DNA from: Sphingomonas sp. 1F27F7B
GTDB taxonomy: Bacteria; Pseudomonadota; Alphaproteobacteria; Sphingomonadales; Sphingomonadaceae
DNA: 45,520 bases
Reading direction: 5' to 3'
Assembly (NCBI RefSeq): GCF_005503355.1
Contig: NZ_SCMK01000032.1
Location: 1-45,520, forward strand
Shown here: positions 14,620 through 23,239 of the stretch, piece by piece
How the letters are laid out: every line of letters starts with the position of its first letter
How positions within the stretch are numbered: position 1 is the stretch's first letter
Program-made: the position numbers and the translations under genes
The notes under the pieces: generated by a model
What the model saw: the letters and a program-made list of their open reading frames with translations, nothing else
Told to the model about the DNA's origin: nothing
Databases searched by the model: none

Positions 14620-17121
14620 ATGCAGATCAGCCATATGCTGACGCGCTCCAGCTTCACCGCCCTCCTGCTGACGGCGAGCGTTCCGGCGCTCGCCCAGGCA
14701 CAGGAGGCAGCGACCACCACCGATGCCGTCACGCCCGACGAGGAGATCGTCGTCACCGGCCGCGCCGGCGCTGGCGAGCGTACCAAGCTCGACACCAGCT
14801 ATGCCGTCACCACCCTGTCGAACGAGATGATCCGCTCGCGCGCGCCGTCGAGCGTGACCGAGACGCTGAAGTCGGTCCCCGGCTTCTGGGTCGAGGCCTC
14901 GGGCGGCGAAGGCTCGGGCAATGTCCGCGCCCGCGGCATCCCGGTCGACGGCTTCGGCTCGATCAACCTGCTCGAGGACGGGCTGCCCGTGCAGCACGAT
15001 CCGGCGCTCGGCTATCTCAACGCCGACCAGGCCTTCCGCCTCGACGAATCGATCGACCGGATCGAAGTGGTCCGCGGCGGCCCCTCGTCGGTCTTCTATT
15101 CGAACGCCCCGGGCGGCGTGGTGAACTACATCACGCGTCGCGCCGGCGATTCGATCACCGGCAACGCCCGCGTCCTTTATGGTCCCACCGCCGAGCTCTA
15201 CCGCTTCGACGGCTGGATCGGCGCTCCGCTGGGCGACGGCCTCAAGCTCGGCGTCGGCGGCTTCTACCGCAGCGAGCAGGGCGTCCGCGACCCCGGCTTC
15301 ACCGGCAACAAGGGCGGCCAGATCCGCGCCGACCTCGTCAAGGAATTCGACGGCGGCTCGCTGACCTTCAGCTACAAGCATCTGGACGACAACGCGATCT
15401 TCTACACCGGCATCCCGCTGACCAAGGACGGCAAGGGCAAGATCGTCGGCCTGCCGGGCTTCGATCCGCACTATGGCACCACCGCCAGCCCCGCCTCGGC
15501 CAAGCTGTCGCTGCGCAGCGCCACCGGCATCGTCAATTTCGACAATACCAAGGGCACCGATGTCCGCCTCGATCAGGGCTCGGTCCTCACCGATTACGAG
15601 TTCGCGCCGGGCTGGAAGCTCACCAACGGCATGCGCTATCGCGACAGCTACACGGTCCGCAACGGCGTCTATCCCACCTCGGTCAGCACCGCGACGGCCT
15701 TCCTCGCGGCGAACCGCGCGGCGCTGCTCGGCGCCTTCCCGGGCGCGACCGACGTGCAGATCCGCTATGCCGACAACGGCCAGGCGTTCAACGTCGCCAA
15801 CCAGAACGGCAATGGCGACCTCTTCATCAACGCCGCCCGTCCGGTGACCGTCTGGGAGCGCGAGTTCCTCAACGACTTCCGTATTGCCCACAAGTTCGAA
15901 GCCGCGGGCACGCATGATTTCGCGCTCGGCTTCTATTATGCGAACATCGACGAGACCTTCAGCCGCTACTCGGCATCGACGGTGCAGGACGTGTCGAACA
16001 ATTCGCGCCTGCTCGACGTGGTCGCGGTCAACGCCACCGGGGCGGTGGTCGGCTCGCTCACGCGCAACGGCGTCGCTCGCTACGGCTCGGAATTCGCCAA
16101 CGGCACCGGCAGCCAGACGACGATCGCGCTCTATGCGTCGGACGAGTGGCAGATCACGCCGACGCTGCGCTTCGACGGCGGCATCCGCTGGGAGCAGATG
16201 AAGGCCCGCGGCGCGCAGGAAGGCCAGAAGACGGTCAATCTGGGCGATCCCACCACGCTGGCCGACGACAATGTGCTCACCGGCAACGGCGTGTTCACCA
16301 ACTTCGATCGCAAGTTCCACGATATCGGCTATACCGCCGGCATCGACTGGCAGTTCGCCAAGGTCGGCGGCGTGTTCGCGCGCTACACCCATGCCTTCCG
16401 CATGCCGAGCGTGGGCAGCTTCATCACCAGCGCCACCGCGCAGCCGGTGATCCAGGGCATCAACATGTGGGAAGGCGGGCTCAAGCTCTCCACCCCGCTG
16501 ATCAGCGTCTATGCCACAGCGTTCCTGACCGATTACGATTCCTATTCGATCGGCAACTTCGTCTTCGCGCCACCGCCGGCCACCGGCGTCATCCAGCAGA
16601 CGGTCTATACCGACACGCGTGCCTATGGCGTCGAGCTCGAGGCGACGCTGCGCCCGGTCAAGTGGTTCGACTTCACTGTCCAGGCGACGGTACAGGAGCC
16701 GACCTTCCGCAACCTGCGCTACAATGAGAACACGTCGGGCGGCCTGGTCGCGCGCGACTATTCGGGCAACCAGCTGCTGCGCGTGCCCAAGCTCTCGCTG
16801 CGGGCCACGCCGGCGGTGACGCTGTTCGACGGGCGCCTGCGCGCGCAGATGGACGTCGAGCATTATGGCGATCGCTATGCCGATGCGGCGAACACTTCGA
16901 AGCTGCCGGCCTATACGGTGATCAATGCCAGCGTCAGCCTGGGCCTCACCAAGAACATCCGCCTCTGGGCCTATGGCGACAACCTGACCAACACGATCGG
17001 CCTCACCGAAGGCAATCCGCGCGCGGGCGAGCTGACCAGCGGCCAGGCCAACGACCTGCTGTTCATCGGCCGCCCGATCGTGGGCCGCAACATCCGCTTC
17101 GCGGTCGACTTCTCGTTCTGA
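14620..17121 (+). CDS. TonB-dependent outer-membrane receptor
   Basis: This 833-residue protein has a signal peptide ending ALAQAQ near residue 27, a TonB box EEIVVTG at about 42-48, a plug domain at about 60-180 (SVTETLKSVPGFWVE, SIDRIEVVRGGPSSVFYSN, PGGVVNYITRR) and a 22-strand barrel ending in FAVDFSF with terminal Phe. The plug resembles siderophore receptors, but the barrel gives no substrate. No TonB or ExbBD genes are nearby. The divergent S9 peptidase suggests a peptide-like ligand; this is a guess from context. Aromatic-ending tryptophan and tyrosine girdles are present in the barrel as usual. Confidence 0.92.
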   Translation: MQISHMLTRSSFTALLLTASVPALAQAQEAATTTDAVTPDEEIVVTGRAGAGERTKLDTSYAVTTLSNEMIRSRAPSSVTETLKSVPGFWVEASGGEGSGNVRARGIPVDGFGSINLLEDGLPVQHDPALGYLNADQAFRLDESIDRIEVVRGGPSSVFYSNAPGGVVNYITRRAGDSITGNARVLYGPTAELYRFDGWIGAPLGDGLKLGVGGFYRSEQGVRDPGFTGNKGGQIRADLVKEFDGGSLTFSYKHLDDNAIFYTGIPLTKDGKGKIVGLPGFDPHYGTTASPASAKLSLRSATGIVNFDNTKGTDVRLDQGSVLTDYEFAPGWKLTNGMRYRDSYTVRNGVYPTSVSTATAFLAANRAALLGAFPGATDVQIRYADNGQAFNVANQNGNGDLFINAARPVTVWEREFLNDFRIAHKFEAAGTHDFALGFYYANIDETFSRYSASTVQDVSNNSRLLDVVAVNATGAVVGSLTRNGVARYGSEFANGTGSQTTIALYASDEWQITPTLRFDGGIRWEQMKARGAQEGQKTVNLGDPTTLADDNVLTGNGVFTNFDRKFHDIGYTAGIDWQFAKVGGVFARYTHAFRMPSVGSFITSATAQPVIQGINMWEGGLKLSTPLISVYATAFLTDYDSYSIGNFVFAPPPATGVIQQTVYTDTRAYGVELEATLRPVKWFDFTVQATVQEPTFRNLRYNENTSGGLVARDYSGNQLLRVPKLSLRATPAVTLFDGRLRAQMDVEHYGDRYADAANTSKLPAYTVINASVSLGLTKNIRLWAYGDNLTNTIGLTEGNPRAGELTSGQANDLLFIGRPIVGRNIRFAVDFSF

Positions 17122-17197
17122 GTATCCGGGGAAGGGGAGGCGTATCTTCCTCTTCCCCAGTTCTTCGCCCTACCTCTTCGTTCCTCACCCCTTGATC

Positions 17198-17277
17198 GTC
17201 ATCCCCGCGCGGGCGGGGATCCAGAGCCAAAAGCGGCATTGCTCATGACCCTGGATCCCCGCCTGCGCGGGGATGAC
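17198..17277. repeat. Short palindromic repeat (GTCATCCCC type)
   Basis: Left arm GTCATCCCCGCGCGGGCGGG from 17198 pairs with the mirror arm CTGGATCCCCGCCTGCGCGG from 17251. It is the inner palindrome of the MITE-like family, without clear outer ends or CTAG borders. It lies between the TonB receptor gene and the PHP protein gene and could also act as a transcript-end structure. Confidence 0.65.
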
Positions 17278-17301
17278 GGTCCTTCTCCAAGGGACTGCCC
17301 C

Positions 17302-18747
17302 ATGCTCCGCTTGCTGATCGCGCTCTGCCTCCTCCTCGCCCACGCTCCCGCGCATGCGCAGCAGGCGGACCAGGTCGTCACCGGCGAGATCACCGGCGCG
17401 GATCACGAGAGCTATCGGCAGATCCCCTTCGACGTGCCGGAAGGGACCCGGCGCATCACCGTGCGCCTCGCCTATGACAAGGCGAACCGGACGGTCGTAG
17501 ATCTCGGCCTGTTCGATCCCGAGCGCTTCCGCGGTTGGAGCGGCGGCACGCGCGACCGTTTCACTATTTCCGCCAGCGACGCCTCGCCCGGCTATCTGCC
17601 CGGCGCGCTGCCCGCCGGCCGCTGGCACGTCCAGCTCGGCGTGCCCAATGCCCGCAAGGATGCGCGCAGCCCCTATCGGATCGAGATATTCCTCGATCGC
17701 GGCGCCGCCCGGACCGCCAGCGCCGCCATTGCCGACGGCCCTGTCCGGGCCGGGCCGGGCTGGTTCCGCGGTGATCTCCACATGCACGATGCCCATTCGG
17801 ACGGCAGCTGTGCCAGCAAGGCGGGCAGGAAGGTCCCATGCCCGCTCTTCCGCACGGTCGACGCGGCCGCCCGGGCCGGCCTCGATTTCGTCGCCGTCAC
17901 CGATCACAACACCGTCTCGCATTTCGACGGGCTGCGCGAGCTCCAGCCCTATTTCGACACGATCCTGCTGATCCCGGGGACCGAGATCACCACCTTTGGC
18001 GGCCATGCCAATGCCATCGGCCTCGATCGCTGGGTCGATTTCCGCATCGGCACGCCGGGTGTCCCCAATGTCGCCGCGATGGAGAAGGCAGTGGCCGAGG
18101 CCGGGGCGATCCTCTCGATCAACCATCCCGCGCTGCCTTCGGGCGAAGCCTGCATGGGCTGCGGCTGGATCTGGCCGGATACCGACTGGGCCGGCATCGC
18201 CGCGATCGAGGCGATCAACGCCAACACGGTCGACACGCCGCTCTCGGGCATGGGCTTCTGGTACAAGCGGCTGAATGCGGGCGATCGCCTTGCCGGCATT
18301 GGCGGCAGCGACAATCACGATCCGGATGCTCAGGCCGGCCGCGCCCCGATCGGCCGCCCCACCACCGTGGTCCATGCCGCGGAGCTGTCCACGCCCGCGA
18401 TCCTGGCGGGCATCCGTGCCGGCCGCGTCTTCATCGACGTCCAGGGCACGCGCGACCGGATGCTCGACGTCGCGGCCGCGTCGGGCGACAGCCGCGCGGT
18501 GATGGGCGAGGCGCTTGCCGCCGGCGCGCGGATCGACGTCACCGCGACGATCGCCGGCGTCGCGGCAGGCAAGGCGGTGCTGATCGCCAATGGCGCCGCG
18601 GTGCAGGCGCTTCCCGTCGCTCCCTTGGTCGCCTTCCGCCTCGATCGCAAGGCCGCCTGTGGCTGGATCGCAGTCAACGTCACGACCGAGGACGGCAAGC
18701 TGCTGCTGGTCGGCAACCCGATCTATGTGCGCTGCGGGCGCGGCTGA
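17302..18747 (+). CDS. Secreted PHP-domain metallohydrolase (CehA/McbA-like)
   Basis: This 481-residue protein has a signal peptide (LLIALCLLLAHAPAHA), an N-terminal beta domain (about 25-150) and a PHP domain with metal motifs HMHDAHSDG starting at H160, VTDHNT, INHPA and GGSDNHD. It fits CehA/McbA-type hydrolases that use a di- or trinuclear metal site to cut phosphate or carbamate esters; the substrate is unknown. A CxGC pair (ACMGCGW) sits near the third metal motif. The C-terminal 90 residues form another beta-rich segment. ATG 17302 is chosen because it starts the signal peptide. Confidence 0.85.
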   Translation: MLRLLIALCLLLAHAPAHAQQADQVVTGEITGADHESYRQIPFDVPEGTRRITVRLAYDKANRTVVDLGLFDPERFRGWSGGTRDRFTISASDASPGYLPGALPAGRWHVQLGVPNARKDARSPYRIEIFLDRGAARTASAAIADGPVRAGPGWFRGDLHMHDAHSDGSCASKAGRKVPCPLFRTVDAAARAGLDFVAVTDHNTVSHFDGLRELQPYFDTILLIPGTEITTFGGHANAIGLDRWVDFRIGTPGVPNVAAMEKAVAEAGAILSINHPALPSGEACMGCGWIWPDTDWAGIAAIEAINANTVDTPLSGMGFWYKRLNAGDRLAGIGGSDNHDPDAQAGRAPIGRPTTVVHAAELSTPAILAGIRAGRVFIDVQGTRDRMLDVAAASGDSRAVMGEALAAGARIDVTATIAGVAAGKAVLIANGAAVQALPVAPLVAFRLDRKAACGWIAVNVTTEDGKLLLVGNPIYVRCGRG

Positions 18748-18850
18748 GGCATGCGCAAGGAAGGTGGGGCAGGGCGGCTTCAGGCCGAGCGCTGTGCTGC
18801 TCGCATGCTCCTCCGGGATCTGCCTTCCTTGCCGCCGCTACCCCTCTGCC

Positions 18851-18925
18851 GTCATCCCCGCGAAGGCGGGGATTTAGAGCCGCATGGAGCGCCGCTCTGG
18901 ATCCCTCGATCCCCGCCTTCGCTAG
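18851..18925. repeat. Degenerate palindromic repeat remnant
   Basis: GTCATCCCCGCGAAGGCGGG from 18851 is an intact left arm. The right arm, ATCCCTCGATCCCCGCCTTC then GCTAG, is truncated before GGGGATGAC. It is a decayed member of the GTCATCCCC family between convergent genes. The remaining sequence at 18748-18978 shows no gene. Confidence 0.5.
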
Positions 18926-18978
18926 TGGGTGGGAGCAATCGCCAACCTGCTTCAGGCGGCCCTTTCCAACCGCTGCGA

Positions 18979-20298
18979 TCATTTCCCCAGTTCGCGCACC
19001 GCGAAGTCGATGAAGCTCGGCCAGTTGTCGCGATTATCGTGCCCGCCGCGATGCTGGCGGAAGGCCAGGGTGCCGCCCGTCACCGGCGTCAGCTCGGGCG
19101 GGAACGCCGTCGCGCTCAGCCCCTTTGCGCCCTGGATTTCCCAGGCCGGCGATGCCGCCACCGCCGCCAGGAAGCTGCCCTTGGGATCGACCCAGCCATC
19201 GCCGGTGTCGACCGTGCCCGCCCCCAGGAACAATGGCCGCGGCGCGACGAGCGCGATCAGCATGTGCGCGTCGATCGGCAAGTCGAATTCGGTCTTCGGC
19301 CCGGCATATTTCAGGAAATTGCCGGCGAACCAGTGATACTCGCCGCTCGCCGCCAGATTGCCCATCCGCTCGCCGAAATTGCGGCGATAGAGCGCGGCGC
19401 CGCCCGCGCCTGACGAGCCGACAAAGCCGATCGCGAATTGCGGGTCATAGGCCATCGCCACCAGCGCCGCCTTGCCGTAGCGCGACAGGCCCTCGATCCC
19501 GATCCGGCGCGGGTCGACTTGCGCGTCGGCGGCGATGGCCTCGCGCGCCCGGCTGGCGCCCCAGGCCCAGGCGCGCAGGACGCCCCAGTCGTCCGGCGCG
19601 CGCGGACGGCCCCTCAGCGCGATGCCGATCACGCCGGTCTTGAGCGCGCCGCCATTGTCGGCCTGGATCGAACTCGCCACCACCACGGCGTGGCCCCAGC
19701 CGCGGCGGAGCAGCTGCTCGCCAGGGGGCGGGCCGGGATCGGCGGGGCGGGGCGGCCCGGGAAATCGGAACCCCTCGGGAAAGCCGAAGGAGAGCATCAC
19801 CGGCACGCGGCGGCGGCCGGCCGGCAGCGTATAGCGGACGGCAAGAGTCGCGGATGCTTGCGGCCGGGCCCGGTTGTCCGCCACGCCTTCGAGCCAGCGC
19901 TTCACCACCGGCATGCCGGCTTCGACCGCCTTTTCCTCTCTGACGAGATTCCACCTTATCTTCGGGGCGGTTAGCGGCACGCGGCCATAGATTTCGCGAT
20001 CGAACCGCGCGACGATCTCGCTGCGGCGGCGGGCCCAATCCTTGCGGCTTCGGGCCGGATGGCCGTGGTCCATACGCATCAGGCTCGGAAGCTCGGGCGT
20101 GCCTGTTCTGGCCTCGTCATAATTGGCCGCATTGGAGGCCTTGGGGTCGAATCCGTCGGCGCCCGGGCGGATTTCCCTGATTCCCAGCCGGTCGAGCATT
20201 GCCTGGCGATCGGCATCGGCGGCCCGGTAATCCTGCTGCTGCGCGGCTGCGGGCAAAGCGAGCGCGAATATCGGCGCCCAAAGCGTCCACAAGCGCAT
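18979..20298 (-). CDS. Secreted CE15 glucuronoyl-esterase-like hydrolase
   Basis: This 439-residue protein has a signal peptide (FALALPAAAQ) and an alpha/beta-hydrolase fold. The nucleophile motif GLSRYGKAAL (S272) matches the G-x-S-R-x-G-K pattern of glucuronoyl methylesterases, which cut the ester between lignin alcohols and 4-O-methylglucuronic acid of xylan. Other family-like stretches are SGAGGAALYRRNFGE, the W-rich GEYHWFAGNF and HRGGHDN (H416 or H420 as catalytic His). ATG 20298 has GGAGGGG upstream; the longer frame lacks the signal peptide at its start. It is divergent from the M28 peptidase gene. Confidence 0.8.
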   Translation of the reverse strand: MRLWTLWAPIFALALPAAAQQQDYRAADADRQAMLDRLGIREIRPGADGFDPKASNAANYDEARTGTPELPSLMRMDHGHPARSRKDWARRRSEIVARFDREIYGRVPLTAPKIRWNLVREEKAVEAGMPVVKRWLEGVADNRARPQASATLAVRYTLPAGRRRVPVMLSFGFPEGFRFPGPPRPADPGPPPGEQLLRRGWGHAVVVASSIQADNGGALKTGVIGIALRGRPRAPDDWGVLRAWAWGASRAREAIAADAQVDPRRIGIEGLSRYGKAALVAMAYDPQFAIGFVGSSGAGGAALYRRNFGERMGNLAASGEYHWFAGNFLKYAGPKTEFDLPIDAHMLIALVAPRPLFLGAGTVDTGDGWVDPKGSFLAAVAASPAWEIQGAKGLSATAFPPELTPVTGGTLAFRQHRGGHDNRDNWPSFIDFAVRELGK

Positions 20299-20396
20299 GG
20301 TAACCCCTCCTATGTTATCGCTACCATGCTGCCGCGCATTGCCGGATCGCGCAACCCTTGCCAACATCGTCGCAGAGATGTTCCGGAAGGGATCCC

Positions 20397-22016
20397 ATGC
20401 GCCACCTGCTCACTGCCGCCCTCCTGCTCGCGGGCACCGCGGCCAATGCCCAGACCATCCCGGTCGAGACGATGAAGGACGTGACGAAGGAACTGTCCTC
20501 CGATGCCTATGAGGGCCGCGCGCCGACCACGCCGGCAGAGGACAAGACGATCGCCTATATCGTCCAACGCTTTGAAAAGGCCGGGTTGAAGCCGGGCAAC
20601 AAGGGGCAGTGGACCCAGGATGTGCCGCTGGTCGAACTCACCGCGGGCAATGTCCGGCCGCTGGTCTTCACCGGAGGCAAGGCGCCGGTCAGCCTCGACT
20701 ATCGCAAGGACATGGTGATCGCCACCTACCGCGTGGTCCCCAAGGTCGCGATCAAGGACAGCGACGTGGTCTTTGTCGGCTATGGCATCAACGCCCCCGA
20801 GCGCGGCTGGAACGACTATGCCGGCCTGGACGTGAAGGGGAAGACGGTGGTCATCCTGGTCAATGATCCCGACTACAAATCCCCGGATACCAAGGGTTTG
20901 TTCGAGGGGCGGGCAATGACCTATTATGGCCGCTGGACCTATAAGTTCGAGGAAGCCGCCCGCCAGGGCGCGGCCGCCGCGATCATCGTGCATGACAGCT
21001 TCCCGGCCTCCTATCCCTGGGGCGTCGTCCAATCCTCCTGGACCGGCCCGCAGCTCGAGCAGGACACGCCGGGCGATCACATGGACCAGAGCCAGGCGAT
21101 CGGCTGGATGCAGCTCGACAAGGCCAAGGCGCTCTTCGCCGCGGCGGGCAAGGACTTCGACACGCTCGCCGCCGCCGCGACGCAGAAGGGCTTCAAGGCC
21201 GTGCCGCTTGGAGTAAAGGCCTCTGTCAGCTGGGAAAACTCCATCAAGCGTCAGGCCTCGAAGAATGTCGTCGGCATCCTTCCCGGCACGGGCAAGCCGG
21301 ATGAGGTGGTGCTCTATTCGGCCCATTGGGACCATCTCGGCCGCTGCGACGCGGTGAATGGCGACGACATCTGCAACGGTGCGGTCGACAATGCCTCGGG
21401 CATCGGCGGGCTGGTCGCGCTGGCCGAGGCGCATGCCAAGGCCGGCCCCGCCCGGCGCAGCATCGTCTTCCTGGCGGTCACGGCCGAGGAATCGGGCTTG
21501 CTGGGCAGCAAGTTCTACGCCGAGAACCCAGTCTATCCGCTCGCCAGGACAGTGGGCGGGGTGAACATGGATTCGCTCAACGTCATTGGAAAGACCCGGG
21601 ATTTCGTGCTGGTCGGCGCCGGCAAGTCCGAGCTTGAGGACCTGGTGAAGCCCATCGTCGCCGCCGAGGGCCGGGTGATCGTTCCCGAGGAACGGCCCGA
21701 GGCCGGCGGCTATTACCGCTCGGACCATTTCAGCTTCGCCAAGCTGGGGGTGCCGATGCTCTATGGCGAGAGCGGCGACGACCTGGTGAACGGCGGCAAG
21801 GAAGCCGGCGAGAAGGCCGCCAAGGACTATACCCAGAACCGCTATCACAAGCCCCAGGACGAATATGATCCCAATTGGGACTGGAGCGGCGCGGTCTCTG
21901 ATCTCAACGTCTATTACGGCCTTGGCCGGCAGCTGGCCGATGGCGCCGCCTGGCCCAACTGGTATCCGACCGCCGAATTCCGCGCGATCCGCGACAAGTC
22001 TCGCGCCGGGCAGTGA
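20397..22016 (+). CDS. Secreted M28-family metallopeptidase
   Basis: This 539-residue protein has a signal peptide (LLTAALLLAGTAANA), a PA-like insert region (about 110-220) and an M28 zinc aminopeptidase domain. Zinc and catalytic residues are visible in SAHWDHLG, GAVDNASG, TAEESGLLGS, MDSLN and YYRSDHFSF. It should release N-terminal residues from peptides in the periplasm. ATG 20397 follows GGAAGGGA; the frame from 20358 would precede the signal peptide with unrelated residues. The agmatine deiminase gene follows after 19 bp, so they are probably one operon. Confidence 0.9.
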   Translation: MRHLLTAALLLAGTAANAQTIPVETMKDVTKELSSDAYEGRAPTTPAEDKTIAYIVQRFEKAGLKPGNKGQWTQDVPLVELTAGNVRPLVFTGGKAPVSLDYRKDMVIATYRVVPKVAIKDSDVVFVGYGINAPERGWNDYAGLDVKGKTVVILVNDPDYKSPDTKGLFEGRAMTYYGRWTYKFEEAARQGAAAAIIVHDSFPASYPWGVVQSSWTGPQLEQDTPGDHMDQSQAIGWMQLDKAKALFAAAGKDFDTLAAAATQKGFKAVPLGVKASVSWENSIKRQASKNVVGILPGTGKPDEVVLYSAHWDHLGRCDAVNGDDICNGAVDNASGIGGLVALAEAHAKAGPARRSIVFLAVTAEESGLLGSKFYAENPVYPLARTVGGVNMDSLNVIGKTRDFVLVGAGKSELEDLVKPIVAAEGRVIVPEERPEAGGYYRSDHFSFAKLGVPMLYGESGDDLVNGGKEAGEKAAKDYTQNRYHKPQDEYDPNWDWSGAVSDLNVYYGLGRQLADGAAWPNWYPTAEFRAIRDKSRAGQ

Positions 22017-22035
22017 ACGGGATTATGGGGGCGGA

Positions 22036-23013
22036 ATGACGATTCCGCCTCCCCCCAAGCCCGAATGGGCGCACCATCACGCCGTTTGGATCGGCTTTCC
22101 CAGCCATCCCGAACTCTGGCTCGAGGACCTGGCCTCCGCCCGGCTGGAAGTCGCCGCCTTTGCCAAGGCGGTGCACGCGGACGGCAAGGGCGAGCAGGTG
22201 ATCCTGGTTGCCGCCAATGAGGAGTCCGCCAAGGCGGCCCGAACCTTGGCGGGGAATTCCGCCAAGGTGGTGGTCGAGCCGTTCGGCGACATCTGGCTGC
22301 GCGACACCGCCGCGATCATCGGTGGCGACGGCACTGCCCATGACTTCCAGTTCAACGGCTGGGGCGGCAAATATGATCTCGAAGGCGATGACGATATCGG
22401 CCACCGCCTGGCCGAGCGCGCCCGGATGCGAGTCGAGGATCATGGCTGGATCCTCGAAGGCGGCGCGATCGACGGCGACGGCACCGGCCTGGTGGTCACC
22501 ACCGAGCAATGCCTGCTCAATCGCAACCGCAACCCGCAGCTCGGCAAGGCCGAGATCGAGGAAATGCTGCGCAAGGACCTAGGCTATACGCAGGTGCTGT
22601 GGCTGGGCGACGGCCTGCTCAACGACCATACCGACGGCCATGTCGACAATCTCGCCCGCTTCATCGGGCCCAACCGGCTGCTGATCCCCGAGGGCGCCGA
22701 GAACGACCCCAATTGGCGCATCTATCAGGATGCCGCCGCCCGCGCCGAGCGTGCCGGCGTCGAAGTGGTGCGCTTCCCTTCGCCGGGCCGGGTGCTCAAC
22801 GAGGATGAGGAGATCATCCCGGCAAGCTATATGAACTTCTATATCGGCAATGCCGCGGTGGTGGTCCCGCTCTATGGGCAGGAGAACGATCAGGCGGCGA
22901 TCGAGGGGCTGGCAAGGCTCTTTCCGGGCCGGGCGATCATCGGCCAGCGCGCGGATCATATCCTGACCGGTGGCGGCAGCTTTCACTGCATCAGCCAGCA
23001 GATCCCGGCCTAG
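22036..23013 (+). CDS. aguA: Agmatine deiminase family protein
   Basis: This 325-residue protein of the PAD/guanidino-modifying superfamily converts agmatine to N-carbamoylputrescine. Motifs are EPFGDIWLRDTAAI, HGWILEGGAIDGDG, LNDHTDGHVDNLARF and the C-terminal GGGSFHCISQQ with the catalytic Cys318. It starts at ATG 22036 with GGGGGCGGA. It is slightly short compared with plant-type enzymes (about 370) but has all motifs. The usual partner aguB (N-carbamoylputrescine amidase) is not adjacent; the M28 peptidase gene is upstream. Confidence 0.87.
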   Translation: MTIPPPPKPEWAHHHAVWIGFPSHPELWLEDLASARLEVAAFAKAVHADGKGEQVILVAANEESAKAARTLAGNSAKVVVEPFGDIWLRDTAAIIGGDGTAHDFQFNGWGGKYDLEGDDDIGHRLAERARMRVEDHGWILEGGAIDGDGTGLVVTTEQCLLNRNRNPQLGKAEIEEMLRKDLGYTQVLWLGDGLLNDHTDGHVDNLARFIGPNRLLIPEGAENDPNWRIYQDAAARAERAGVEVVRFPSPGRVLNEDEEIIPASYMNFYIGNAAVVVPLYGQENDQAAIEGLARLFPGRAIIGQRADHILTGGGSFHCISQQIPA

Positions 23014-23032
23014 GCGCACCGGGATTGAAACA

Positions 23033-23066
23033 GCTTTCACTCCCGGCCGCGTGGCGGAGTGAAAGC
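23033..23066 (+). terminator. Perfect inverted repeat after agmatine deiminase gene
   Basis: Arms GCTTTCACTCC (23033-23043) and GGAGTGAAAGC (23056-23066) with a 12-base loop lie 20 bp after the stop. There is no T-run. It probably ends or stabilises the transcript. The remaining sequence to 23239 holds no recognisable gene. Confidence 0.45.
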
Positions 23067-23239
23067 GTCCGCGCCGGCGCCGGTCCGGCTGTCCCCGGAT
23101 AGGCGTGCGGCGCGCAATTGCGCGATCCGTTTCCTGGACGATTGAAGGAGCGGCGGGCACCAGGTCGGACCGTGCGAGGCAAGCAGGCGCATCCGCATTG
23201 CAAGCCGTGACGCCGCCGCAGCTCGGACATGCGGCCGTT

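Noticed and set aside
12466..16863. Long open frames antisense to the S9 peptidase (641 codons) and to the TonB receptor (764 codons)
   Set aside because: They are mirror images of real genes in GC-rich DNA with few stop codons. The translations are Arg/Ala/Asp-rich, with no motifs, signal peptides or ribosome sites, while the opposite strand carries full protein families.
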